Of a stretch of DNA of 64,000 bases, positions 1-8,601 are shown piece after piece; the stretch's first letter is position 1, and each line of letters opens with the position of its first letter. The stretch covers positions 1 to 64,000 of the forward strand of contig DCDE01000013.1 of the NCBI GenBank assembly GCA_002316275.1, in the 5' to 3' direction. This DNA is from Caldifarciminota bacterium UBA1063. Lineage in GTDB: Bacteria > Hydrothermota > Hydrothermia > UBA1063. The translations under genes and the position numbers were made by a program. Under the pieces are notes generated by a model. The model was not told the DNA's origin. It saw only the letters and a program-made list of their open reading frames with translations, and did no database searches.

Positions 1-1457
1 TGAGCCCCTTTCAGCATGGAGAAGTTTTTGTTACCGACGACGGTGCTGAAACGGATTTAGACCTTGGGCATTATGAGAGGTTTCTTGATGAGAACCTCTC
101 GCGAGATAACAATGTTACTGCAGGCCAATTATACCATACCCTCATAGAAAATGAAAGAGAGGGTAAATACCTCGGCGCAACCGTTCAGGTGGTGCCACAC
201 CTTACCGATGAGATTAAGAAGAGAATCAGGAGCCTTGGGAAGATCAATGCAGATGTTGTACTCGTGGAAATTGGAGGGACTGTTGGAGATATAGAGAGCT
301 TGCCGTTCCTTGAGGCCATTAGACAGATGAGGCTTGATGAAGGGCCTCATAATACCCTTTTTATCCATGTTACTCTTGTTCCTTATATAAAGTCTTCAGA
401 GGAACTAAAGACAAAGCCTACGCAGCACAGTGTTCAAAAACTCAGGGAGATAGGTATCCAACCTGATATTATAGTTTGCAGAACTGAGAAACCTCTGACT
501 GATGAAGTAATCAAGAAAATTGCGCTATTTTCAAACGTGCCCGAGAAAGATGTTATTGAGGCAAGAGACGTTCCTATCGTGTATGAAGTTCCAATAATGT
601 TGTATAATCAAAATTTAGACCTTGAAATTCTTTCAAAGCTACACCTGCAAGGTAAGGAGCCAGACCTTACAGGCTGGATTAATTTTATAAGAAATTTTGA
701 AGCTACAAGTGTAGAAGTAAACTTAGCATTTATAGGTAAGTATGTCAAGTTAAAAGACGCTTACAAAAGTATTCTTGAAGCTTTGACCCATGCAGCTGCA
801 GAGCTCGGTGTGAAGATCAATATAGGTTTCGTAGAGTCAGAAGAACTGGAGAGGTGCAGTCCAGATGTAGTTTTTTCAAACATTGATGGAATACTGGTTG
901 GACCTGGGTTTGGAGAAAGGGGCATTGAAGGTAAAATAACAGCTTGCAAATATGCAAGGGAGAAAAAAATACCATATTTTGGAATATGTCTTGGTATGCA
1001 AATTGCGGTTATTGAATTTGCTAAGAATGTCCTCGGGCTTAAAGGTTCAAACTCTACAGAATTTGAACCTTTAACACAATATCCTGTGATAACTCTGCTA
1101 CCGGAGAAAAACAACTTATCCGAAATGGGTGGCACATTGAGGAAAGGGGCATACCCTTGTGTTCTGAGAGAGGGGACCCTTGCAAGATCACTTTATGGAG
1201 ATAATAAAATTTCAGAACGTCACCGGCATAGGTATGAAGTTAACTGTGAATATATTGAGCTTTTCGAAAAGAATAACCTCATCCCTTCGGGTGTTTCACC
1301 GGATGGCAGGCTGGTGGAGATCTTCGAGTATAGAGATCATCCGTTTTTCATTGGAGTTCAATTTCATCCTGAGTTTAAGTCAAGGCCACTCAGGCCACAT
1401 CCATTGTTCGTTGGTTTTGTAAATGCAATGAAAAAACACAGGGAGGGATTACTATGA
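1..1457 (+). CDS. pyrG: CTP synthase, 5'-truncated by window edge
   Basis: This enzyme makes CTP from UTP with ATP and glutamine, in the cytoplasm. The reading frame is open from base 3 and begins inside the N-terminal synthetase domain (SPFQHGEVFVTDDGAE), so roughly the first 50 residues lie outside the window. The synthetase part is followed by a class I glutamine amidotransferase domain. The nucleophile Cys is in YFGICLGMQ and the His/Glu pair in VQFHPEF. About 484 residues are visible of a family length near 540. The stop overlaps the next start by 4 bases (ATGA), so it is co-transcribed with the SDR gene. Identity is very secure. Confidence 0.97.
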   Translation, partial: SPFQHGEVFVTDDGAETDLDLGHYERFLDENLSRDNNVTAGQLYHTLIENEREGKYLGATVQVVPHLTDEIKKRIRSLGKINADVVLVEIGGTVGDIESLPFLEAIRQMRLDEGPHNTLFIHVTLVPYIKSSEELKTKPTQHSVQKLREIGIQPDIIVCRTEKPLTDEVIKKIALFSNVPEKDVIEARDVPIVYEVPIMLYNQNLDLEILSKLHLQGKEPDLTGWINFIRNFEATSVEVNLAFIGKYVKLKDAYKSILEALTHAAAELGVKINIGFVESEELERCSPDVVFSNIDGILVGPGFGERGIEGKITACKYAREKKIPYFGICLGMQIAVIEFAKNVLGLKGSNSTEFEPLTQYPVITLLPEKNNLSEMGGTLRKGAYPCVLREGTLARSLYGDNKISERHRHRYEVNCEYIELFEKNNLIPSGVSPDGRLVEIFEYRDHPFFIGVQFHPEFKSRPLRPHPLFVGFVNAMKKHREGLL

Positions 1458-2245
1458 GACCATGGGCATTGATCCTTGGTGCATCAAGTGGCTTTGGGAA
1501 AGCTACTTGCCTTGAATTCTCAAAACATAACACAAACATAATCGGAGTCCATTTAGACCGGAAACACACCTTAAAAGAAGTAGAAGAACTCGTCTCACTC
1601 ATTAAAAGTAATGGAGTGATGGCAAAGTTTTATAACATCAATGCTGCAGATGGTGAATCGATGAATAAGACACTTGATGAAATAAAGACTTTTTTTGATG
1701 AGGAACAAAAAGGCGATTATGTAAAAGTCTTATTACATTCCCTTGCCTTTGGTACTCTTAAGAAATTCATTTCTGAGGAAGAAAATGAAATGATTAGCAA
1801 AAACCAGATGGATATGACTCTTGATGTTATGGCTAATACGCTGGTTTACTGGGTTCAAGCATGTTTTAAAAGAAAGCTCTTTAGAGAAAATTCAAAGATT
1901 TTTGCCATGACCAGTTCAGGTGACCTGAGAGTAATGCCTTATTACGGTGCAGTTTCTGCCGCTAAGGCGACACTGGAATCCCATATTCGGCAGCTTGCCT
2001 TAGAACTTGCACCTTATGGAGTTACCGCAAACTCTATCAAGGCTGGAGTCACAGATACACCTGCACTTAGAAAGATACCAGGTCACGAAGATATCATTGA
2101 AACAGCCCTAAAACATAATCCTCACGGAAGACTAACCACGCCGGAAGATGTCGGAAAGGCCATAGTTGCACTTTCCCATGAAGATCTTTATTGGGTAACA
2201 GGGAACGTGATAAATGTAGATGGCGGAGAAGACATTACGGGCTAA
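1454..2245 (+). CDS. enoyl-ACP reductase-like short-chain dehydrogenase
   Basis: A 263-residue SDR-fold NAD(P)H oxidoreductase. The N-terminal dinucleotide loop is GASSGFGKA. The catalytic region reads YYGAVSAAK, in which the second Tyr and the Lys are separated by six residues. That Y-x6-K spacing is typical of FabI/FabL enoyl-ACP reductases, while classical SDRs have Y-x3-K. The glycine loop resembles FabL more than FabI. The C-terminus (VTGNVINVDGG) is the usual SDR ending. It overlaps pyrG by 4 bases. No other fatty-acid gene is nearby, so a role in the last step of fatty-acid elongation is an inference from motif spacing. Another SDR reductase activity is possible. Confidence 0.75.
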   Translation: MRPWALILGASSGFGKATCLEFSKHNTNIIGVHLDRKHTLKEVEELVSLIKSNGVMAKFYNINAADGESMNKTLDEIKTFFDEEQKGDYVKVLLHSLAFGTLKKFISEEENEMISKNQMDMTLDVMANTLVYWVQACFKRKLFRENSKIFAMTSSGDLRVMPYYGAVSAAKATLESHIRQLALELAPYGVTANSIKAGVTDTPALRKIPGHEDIIETALKHNPHGRLTTPEDVGKAIVALSHEDLYWVTGNVINVDGGEDITG

Positions 2246-2453
2246 TTTGCTTTTTCATTCTCCACTACGTAAAAAGTGTAAAGATCTCCGACATAAATGC
2301 CCCTAACAAATCACCTTTAATAAGACAAATTATTAAAAAAAGACGCTAAGCCATACTAATACATACTACTTACTTGCGTTTCCATAGAAAAGAATTTAAA
2401 TTTACATCTTAGCAAGCTATTTACCCTAAAATTTAGATTTTCAAATACTTTGT

Positions 2454-2482
2454 TTGATAGTAGAAGCAAAATCCTTTAAAAT
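2454..2482 (+). promoter_or_regulatory. promoter of proS operon (leaderless)
   Basis: TTGATA (2454-2459), 17 bases, TAAAAT (2477-2482). The ATG of proS follows after 9 bases, which predicts a leader of only about 3 nt. There is no Shine-Dalgarno sequence. The rest of 2246-2453 is AT-rich with nothing recognisable. Confidence 0.72.
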
Positions 2483-2491
2483 TCTTAGGTT

Positions 2492-4195
2492 ATGAAGTGG
2501 AGTAGAGTGCTAATACGAACGATGAAAGAGAATCCTAAAGAAGCAGAAACTAAGTCTCATAGACTGCTTCTAAGGGGTGGGTTTATTACACAACATCAGT
2601 CTGGTGTGTATACTTTTCTGCCTCCAGGGTGGAAGATCATGCAAAAAATTCAGAATATTATAAGGTCGGAAATGAATTCGATTGGTGCTCAAGAGCTTTT
2701 AATGCCTTCGCTTACATCAGGTGAAGTATGGAAACAGTCTGGGAGATGGGAAACCTTCGGTAATGACATGTTCAAATTCAAAGATAGAAAGGGAAAGGAC
2801 GTAGCATTGGCACCAACTCATGAAGAAGTAATTAGTCTCCTTGCTCGAGATTATCTTCACTCATATAGAGATCTTCCTCAAATATGGTATCAATTGCAGA
2901 CGAAGTTCAGAGACGAACCAAGGCCAAGGGGGGGCATACTGCGAGTAAGAGAGTTTATTATGAAAGATTCTTACAGTTTCGATAGGGACTGGGACAGCTT
3001 AGATAAAAGTTATCAATTACACAAGGATGCCTACTCGAGGATCTTTGAGAGATGCGGCCTTGAATTTAAAATAGTTGAAGCATCTTCGGGCATCATGGGA
3101 GGTGGGCATTCAGAGGAATTTATGGTTTTTACAAAAACAGGCGAAGATTCCGTCGTAATTTGTGAAAAATGTGGATATGCGGCGAACGCTGAGGTTGCTG
3201 AAGCTAATATCATAGAAAACGGATCAAAAGAAAATTTTAGCGAAAAAAAAATAGTCCACACCCCAAATGCGAGAAGTGTTGAAGATGTGGCTCATTTCCT
3301 CGACGTGGAGCCTTCACATATTGTAAAGAGCCTCCTATATGTATCGGAGAAGGGGCAAACTGCCATGGTCTTAATTCGGGGCGATTATGAAATAAATGAA
3401 GCTAAACTCCTCAGTAAATTAGGAACAGATTTTCAACTTGCTTCTCCAGACTTTATTAAAGAAAGATTTGGAATAGAACCCGGTTTCATAGGGCCAGATG
3501 GGCTTGCTGCGGATAAGATTATAGCTGACGAAAGTGTAAGACAAGTTGAAAGATTCGTAGCTGGTTCTAATAAAGATGACTATCATATTGTTGGGTTAAA
3601 ACTCAGTGATATTAGAATAGATGAATTTGCTGATCTTCGCCTTGTCCGCGAAGGCGATTTATGCAGCCGTTGTAATGCTCCACTAAAAATATTAAATGCT
3701 ATAGAAGTCGGTCATATATTTAAATTGGGAACAAAATACTCTGATAGTCTGGATGTAAAGTATGCAGATTACGATGGCACTCTAAAACCTATAATAATGG
3801 GCAGCTATGGCATCGGTGTCGGAAGGATAATGGCAGCAGCTATTGAACTATTCAATGATGAAAAGGGTATAATATGGCCTTTTGCAATCGCTCCGTATGA
3901 GGTCAATCTCATTGAAATTAATCCTGCCAAAACAAGCAATTTTAGCGACAATGTATACGAATTAATGACTAAATCGGGCTTTGATACTATTTGGGATGAA
4001 AGGAACATATCAGCAGGAATAAAGTTCAAAGACGCCGAACTCATCGGAATTCCCATAAACATAATTATAAGTGAAAACAAAGCCGCCAGAGGAGAAGCAG
4101 AAATTCAAATTAGAAAAGATGCATCTAAGTATGATATAAAAGTTGAAAATCTTGTGCAAGCGATTAACACCATTATCGAGGAGAAGAGGTTGTGA
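2492..4195 (+). CDS. proS: prolyl-tRNA synthetase, bacterial type
   Basis: Charges tRNA-Pro with proline. The 567 residues match the long bacterial ProRS form. The class II catalytic core includes motif 2 around RDEPRPRGGILRVREF and motif 3 around GSYGIGVGRIMAA. The editing insertion (YbaK-like) lies roughly at residues 230-400 and is preceded by a segment with Cys (ICEKCGY). The C-terminal HGTP anticodon-binding domain follows, roughly residues 465-567. It heads a long operon and its promoter sits directly against the start codon. The stop overlaps rimP by 4 bases. Confidence 0.96.
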   Translation: MKWSRVLIRTMKENPKEAETKSHRLLLRGGFITQHQSGVYTFLPPGWKIMQKIQNIIRSEMNSIGAQELLMPSLTSGEVWKQSGRWETFGNDMFKFKDRKGKDVALAPTHEEVISLLARDYLHSYRDLPQIWYQLQTKFRDEPRPRGGILRVREFIMKDSYSFDRDWDSLDKSYQLHKDAYSRIFERCGLEFKIVEASSGIMGGGHSEEFMVFTKTGEDSVVICEKCGYAANAEVAEANIIENGSKENFSEKKIVHTPNARSVEDVAHFLDVEPSHIVKSLLYVSEKGQTAMVLIRGDYEINEAKLLSKLGTDFQLASPDFIKERFGIEPGFIGPDGLAADKIIADESVRQVERFVAGSNKDDYHIVGLKLSDIRIDEFADLRLVREGDLCSRCNAPLKILNAIEVGHIFKLGTKYSDSLDVKYADYDGTLKPIIMGSYGIGVGRIMAAAIELFNDEKGIIWPFAIAPYEVNLIEINPAKTSNFSDNVYELMTKSGFDTIWDERNISAGIKFKDAELIGIPINIIISENKAARGEAEIQIRKDASKYDIKVENLVQAINTIIEEKRL

Positions 4196-4635
4196 ACGCT
4201 AATAATTATAAAGACATTGAAGAAAGAGTGCTCGAAATGATAGAAAAAATTACCGAAGGTACAGGTATAATGATTGTTGATGTTTCAATAAAGGGTATCG
4301 GCGGCAAGAAAAAACTGGAGGTCTCCATTGACAGAGAAGGTGGAATAACTTTAAGCGAGTGTGAGAAAATATCCAATGAGATATCGCTCTTATTAGACTC
4401 AGAAAATATAATTCCTGGTTCTTACATACTTGAAGTTGGAAGTCCAGGGCTTAATAGAATTCTTAAGACGGACAGAGAACTCGCCTGGGCGAAAGGTAAA
4501 AGGGTCATCATATATACTAAAGATAAAAGTTATTCGGGTGGACTAAAGGCCGTTGATAATGAATTTATTTATATTGATTCAGGGGAGAAAATCCCCCGAG
4601 TTGATATTAAAAAAATAAAATTGAACGAGGTGTAA
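4192..4635 (+). CDS. rimP: ribosome maturation factor RimP
   Basis: A 147-residue small-subunit assembly factor with the RimP N-terminal alpha/beta domain (GIMIVDVSIKG, EVSIDREGG) and the conserved LEVGSPGLNRIL motif, followed by an SH3-like C-terminal domain. The start is GTG, overlapping the proS stop as TTGTGA, with GAGGAGAAGAGG as an upstream purine-rich site. The order rimP-nusA-infB is the widespread bacterial arrangement and supports the call. Confidence 0.94.
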   Translation: MNANNYKDIEERVLEMIEKITEGTGIMIVDVSIKGIGGKKKLEVSIDREGGITLSECEKISNEISLLLDSENIIPGSYILEVGSPGLNRILKTDRELAWAKGKRVIIYTKDKSYSGGLKAVDNEFIYIDSGEKIPRVDIKKIKLNEV

Positions 4636-4636
4636 A

Positions 4637-5920
4637 ATGGCAGTAAATGAAATAGATCAATTAATACAAAGGATTGCAAGTGAGCGAAAGCTGTCTAAGG
4701 AATTTGTCGTCGAAAAATTTAAGGAAGCAGTCGTTGATGTACTAAAAAAAAGACGTGGACCAAATTCCTCTTTTCATGTCTTATACGACCCTAAAGATGG
4801 ATTCTCAATTATCACAGAAAAGATTGTAAAAGAAAACCCCCAGGATCCTAACACAGAGATCTCTATTGAAGAGGCTACAAAAATCTCTCCGGATGTTAAA
4901 GTGGACCAAAAAGTTGAGATTAAAGAAGATTTTAGGACTATTGGAAGAAGGTACATGAGTCATATCTCCGAAGCATTCCTTAGAAAACTTACCGAGGAAA
5001 CGAAGAAACGGGAATATGAGAACCTAATGAAAAAGATTGGTGAGAAAATTGAGGGAACTGTTCTAAGAATCGAAAGGGATGAAATTGTATTAAGTCTTGG
5101 AAATGTCGAGGCTTCACTTCCATTTTCGGAGCTTTTACCTGGAGACAAAATCCAGAACCTTAGAAATGTTAAAAGACTGAAAGCAGTAATTTTAGAAGTG
5201 CAAGACACAAAAGAGAAAAAGGAAAAGAAGAAGTATACTTCTCCAGTTATCTTATCGCGTACTCACCCAAACTTTCTAAAAAAACTCCTTGAAGATGAGA
5301 TACCCGATATTGCCACTGGGCTTATAGAAATAAAACAAATTGCCAGAATCCCCGGAAGGAGAGCAAAAGTATCCGTAAAGCCTAAAAGACCAGAAAGTGT
5401 CGACATTGGATCAATAATTGGAGTTAAGGGACAGATAATCAAGTCAATAACCGATGAGTTGGGTGGTGAAAGAATCGATATAATCAGGTATAGTGAAAAC
5501 CCCTATAAACATGTGGCAAATGCATTATCACCTGCAAAAGACATATTGTGCGTCTTTGATGACGAGGAAAAATACGTAGCAATTGTATCAGATGCAGACT
5601 TGCCAATTGCGAAAGGAGAGGATGCCATTAATGCAATACTTGCATCTAAGCTTGTGGGCAAGGATGTTCTGGTATGCCCTTTAAAGGACTTTGAACGAGT
5701 TAAACCTGCAAAGGGTATCACAATATTAGAGCTGGGGGAGGAAGTGCCCGCGAATATTATCCAAATCCTGAGAGAAAATGGGCTTTATTACTTCAAAGAT
5801 TTGAAATCGTTACCCACACTCTCTGAGTTAAAGAGAATCGGCTTTAAAGAAGACCAGGCAATAAAGCTACTTGAGATACTTGAAAACAAAATTGTTGAGA
5901 AGGAGAAAGATGGAAAGTAA
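4637..5920 (+). CDS. nusA: transcription termination/antitermination factor NusA
   Basis: A 427-residue RNA polymerase-binding factor. An N-terminal RNAP-binding domain (about residues 1-130) is followed by an S1 domain (about 135-200, EGTVLRIERDEIVLSLG), two KH domains (about 205-345, including IIGVKGQIIKSITDELGG), and a short C-terminal helix-hairpin-helix part (about 360-420, LRENGLYYFKDLKSLP). The lysine-rich linker near residue 190 (KEKKEKKKY) is a little unusual. It begins after a GAGGTG ribosome site, 1 base after rimP, and overlaps infB by 11 bases. Confidence 0.95.
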   Translation: MAVNEIDQLIQRIASERKLSKEFVVEKFKEAVVDVLKKRRGPNSSFHVLYDPKDGFSIITEKIVKENPQDPNTEISIEEATKISPDVKVDQKVEIKEDFRTIGRRYMSHISEAFLRKLTEETKKREYENLMKKIGEKIEGTVLRIERDEIVLSLGNVEASLPFSELLPGDKIQNLRNVKRLKAVILEVQDTKEKKEKKKYTSPVILSRTHPNFLKKLLEDEIPDIATGLIEIKQIARIPGRRAKVSVKPKRPESVDIGSIIGVKGQIIKSITDELGGERIDIIRYSENPYKHVANALSPAKDILCVFDDEEKYVAIVSDADLPIAKGEDAINAILASKLVGKDVLVCPLKDFERVKPAKGITILELGEEVPANIIQILRENGLYYFKDLKSLPTLSELKRIGFKEDQAIKLLEILENKIVEKEKDGK

Positions 5921-8027
5921 AGAAATTAGGAGAATTGGGGATCTTGCGAAAGAATTAGATTTGACTGCAAAAACAGTCATTTCCATTCTGTCTGAGATGA
6001 AGTTTAAGGTAAGTTCTCCACGTGATCCCCTAACTCCTGAAATGGAGTCAGCCGTCAGGGAATATCTTCAAAAGGAAAAAGAAGAAGCCCGGAGGGAACT
6101 AGAGAGAAAAAAACAGATTTGGGGAGAGAATAAAGAAAATTCAGAACAGAAAGTAAAATCGCCACAGAATAGCAAGTCGCCTGCAAAGCCCCAAGAAAGG
6201 TATAAAGAAACTATCGCAAAAATGACAAGAAGGCATGAAAAGCCTAAGAAAAAGTTCATAGAAGAACCTGTTAAAGACATTGAATACGAACCGAAGAAGC
6301 TCGAATTGTACAACAGATCTATAACAGTTGGTGACCTTGCAAAAATGTTGGGGATATCTCCAGCTGAAATTATCCAGAAGCTATTCAGCATGGGAATGAT
6401 GGTCACAATTAATCACACCCTCGATGAAGAAACTATCGATATAATAGCAGATGAATATGGCTACAATGTTGAATTTTCTGAAGGGAAAGGCAGTGTATCT
6501 GTTGAGCATGAAGTTTTTGAAGAAGAGCGATCACCGGTGGTCACAGTCATGGGTCATGTAGATCATGGTAAAACTACACTTTTGGACTTTATACGCCATA
6601 CTAACGTTGCAAAAAAAGAAGTCGGTGAAATTACACAACATATAGGTGCTTATCAGGTCGAATATCAGGGTAAAAGGATTACATTTCTTGATACCCCAGG
6701 TCACGAAGCGTTCACAGCAATGAGAGCAAGAGGGGCTCAGGTAACAGATATAATAGTGCTCGTTGTATCAGCCGTTGAAGGAGTGAAGGAACAGACTGTA
6801 GAAGCAATAAATCATGCAAAAAGCGCTAGAGTCCCTATAATTGTTGCAATAAACAAGATAGATTTACCAAACGCTGACCCTGAAAGGGTAAGGAGGGAAC
6901 TTACTCAATATAGTCTAATACCTGAAGAGTGGGGCGGTGATACATTGATGGTAGATATTTCAGCCAAAACAGGGAAAAATGTTGATGAACTACTTCTTGG
7001 GATTTTACTCAAAGCCGAGGAAATGAAATTAAAATCTACTTCCTTAGGCCCTGCAAAAGGAGTTGTCATAGAATCAAGAATTGATAGAGGTAAAGGCCCA
7101 CTTGCCTCAGTTCTAATACAGAGGGGCACTCTTAAAGTTAGGGATAATTTTGTTGCTGGTCTGACCTATGGAAGAGTTAGGGCTATGTTTAATGACTGGG
7201 GCGAGAAAATTGAATATGCAGGCCCATCAACACCTGTTGCAATTCAAGGTTGTGAGGAATTACCCGTATCTGGCGATTCATTTGAAGTAGTACCAAGTGA
7301 TACTGATGCAAGAAGGATTGCGGAAGAAAGGAAGAAGCTGAAAAAGGAACAAATCCAGAGAGGTGAATATACTTTAATTCTTAAAACAATTCAAGAAAAG
7401 ATTAAGTTAGGTGAGCTTAAAGAACTCACTCTTATTGTAAAGGCTGACTGCTATGGCTCTGTAGAGGCAATACAGGACTCTCTATCAAAGATGTCTGTCA
7501 AGGACGTAAAGCCCAATATAATCTATTCTAGTGTCGGTGCGGTCACAGAAAACGATGTAGAGCTTGCCCATACTGCACAGGGTGTCATTATAGCTTTCAA
7601 TACGCCAGTGGAACAGAAAGCCAAAATTAAAGCCAAAGAACTTGGAGTAACTATAAAAACAACGAGACTAATCTATGAACTCATCGAAGATGTGGAAAAA
7701 ATGCTAAAGGGGCTCGTTGAGCCTGTTACAAAAGAAGTAATACTTGGCAAGGCTGAAGTTAGAAGACTCTTCAGAATTCCCAAGATTGGAGTGGTTGCTG
7801 GTAGCTACGTTATTGATGGTACAATTCAAAAGAATGCAAGAGCAAGAGTGTATAGAGATGGAGAAAAGATTTTTGAAGGTAGATTCTCAAGTCTAAAGCG
7901 GTTTCAAGATGACGTAAGAGAGGTTCAAAGCGGCTTCGAGTGCGGAATTAAGATCGAAGGATTTGATAAGCTAAAAGAGGGCGATATTATTGAGTGTTAT
8001 AACATTGAGCAGGTCTTTGAATTTTAA
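5910..8027 (+). CDS. infB: translation initiation factor IF-2
   Basis: GTPase that brings fMet-tRNA to the 30S subunit. I place the start at ATG 5910 (MESKEIRRIG), after the AAGGAG site inside nusA, and not at an in-frame ATG at 5871. This gives 705 residues. There is an N-terminal IF2_N domain, a charged linker rich in K/E/Q/P (about residues 60-140), and a second IF2_N repeat near residues 140-195. The G domain has GHVDHGKT, DTPGHEAF and NKIDLP. Beta-barrel domains and the C2 domain follow. Confidence 0.96.
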   Translation: MESKEIRRIGDLAKELDLTAKTVISILSEMKFKVSSPRDPLTPEMESAVREYLQKEKEEARRELERKKQIWGENKENSEQKVKSPQNSKSPAKPQERYKETIAKMTRRHEKPKKKFIEEPVKDIEYEPKKLELYNRSITVGDLAKMLGISPAEIIQKLFSMGMMVTINHTLDEETIDIIADEYGYNVEFSEGKGSVSVEHEVFEEERSPVVTVMGHVDHGKTTLLDFIRHTNVAKKEVGEITQHIGAYQVEYQGKRITFLDTPGHEAFTAMRARGAQVTDIIVLVVSAVEGVKEQTVEAINHAKSARVPIIVAINKIDLPNADPERVRRELTQYSLIPEEWGGDTLMVDISAKTGKNVDELLLGILLKAEEMKLKSTSLGPAKGVVIESRIDRGKGPLASVLIQRGTLKVRDNFVAGLTYGRVRAMFNDWGEKIEYAGPSTPVAIQGCEELPVSGDSFEVVPSDTDARRIAEERKKLKKEQIQRGEYTLILKTIQEKIKLGELKELTLIVKADCYGSVEAIQDSLSKMSVKDVKPNIIYSSVGAVTENDVELAHTAQGVIIAFNTPVEQKAKIKAKELGVTIKTTRLIYELIEDVEKMLKGLVEPVTKEVILGKAEVRRLFRIPKIGVVAGSYVIDGTIQKNARARVYRDGEKIFEGRFSSLKRFQDDVREVQSGFECGIKIEGFDKLKEGDIIECYNIEQVFEF

Positions 8028-8036
8028 ATTTTAAAA

Positions 8037-8318
8037 ATGCTTATCGGAGTACTTGTACTTGATTTATATTTGCCCATGTGCAATTCGTTAAAAGAGAAAA
8101 GAAGTGTTGTTAAAAGATTAAAGGATAAGATAAGGAACAGTTTTAATGTCTCGGTATCCGAGCTTGACGATCAAGATATTTGGAGGCGCACCCAAATTGG
8201 TGTTTCGTGTATCTCTATGAATGGGAAGGATGCCAACAATATACTCTCAAAAATTGTCAACCTTGTTGAGTCCGATGGCTCAGTAGAAGTCCTAGATTAC
8301 AAGATTAGCTTTCTCTGA
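8037..8318 (+). CDS. ylxP: DUF503 family protein YlxP
   Basis: A 93-residue protein of the DUF503/YlxP family. The typical N-terminus MLIGVLVLDLYLP and the conserved SLKEKRSVVKRLKDKIRNSFNVSVSE block are present. YlxP is usually found next to infB and rbfA and is thought to take part in ribosome assembly, although its biochemical role is not settled. Here rbfA does not follow and the next gene is the HPr gene. There are only 9 bases between infB and this start, and no strong Shine-Dalgarno sequence. Confidence 0.9.
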   Translation: MLIGVLVLDLYLPMCNSLKEKRSVVKRLKDKIRNSFNVSVSELDDQDIWRRTQIGVSCISMNGKDANNILSKIVNLVESDGSVEVLDYKISFL

Positions 8319-8334
8319 GAGAAGAAAAATTGTA

Positions 8335-8601
8335 ATGAAGGAACGAAAAGTGCCGATAAAGAATAAGTTAGGCATTCATGCCAGACCAGCAACTTTAATT
8401 GCCCAAACTGCCAATCAGTTTGAATCCGATGTTTATATATGTAAAGATGATATTGAAGTAAATGGCAAGAGCGTCCTCGGATTAATGATGCTTGTGGCGC
8501 CACAGGGTAGCGAAATAACTATAAGATGCGAAGGAGCAGACGAAGAGGAGGCTATTGAAGCAATATCGAAAATTATAGAGGAGGGATTCGGTGAGGAGTA
8601 G
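8335..8601 (+). CDS. ptsH: phosphocarrier protein HPr
   Basis: An 88-residue phosphocarrier. The His that accepts phosphate from enzyme I is in GIHARPA (His16). The regulatory Ser is in NGKSVLGLM (about Ser46), the site used by HPr kinase in other bacteria. An HPr kinase gene is present in this window at 27992-28960, so both phosphorylation routes appear to exist. It is followed immediately by ptsI, with the 3' end overlapping. No sugar-specific EII gene is visible, so the role may be regulatory. Confidence 0.95.
   Translation: MKERKVPIKNKLGIHARPATLIAQTANQFESDVYICKDDIEVNGKSVLGLMMLVAPQGSEITIRCEGADEEEAIEAISKIIEEGFGEE

Noticed and set aside
2246..2453. Possible tRNA or regulatory RNA upstream of proS
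   Set aside because: No cloverleaf, T-loop (GTTCGAATC-like) or conserved riboswitch core is visible; only AT-rich sequence.
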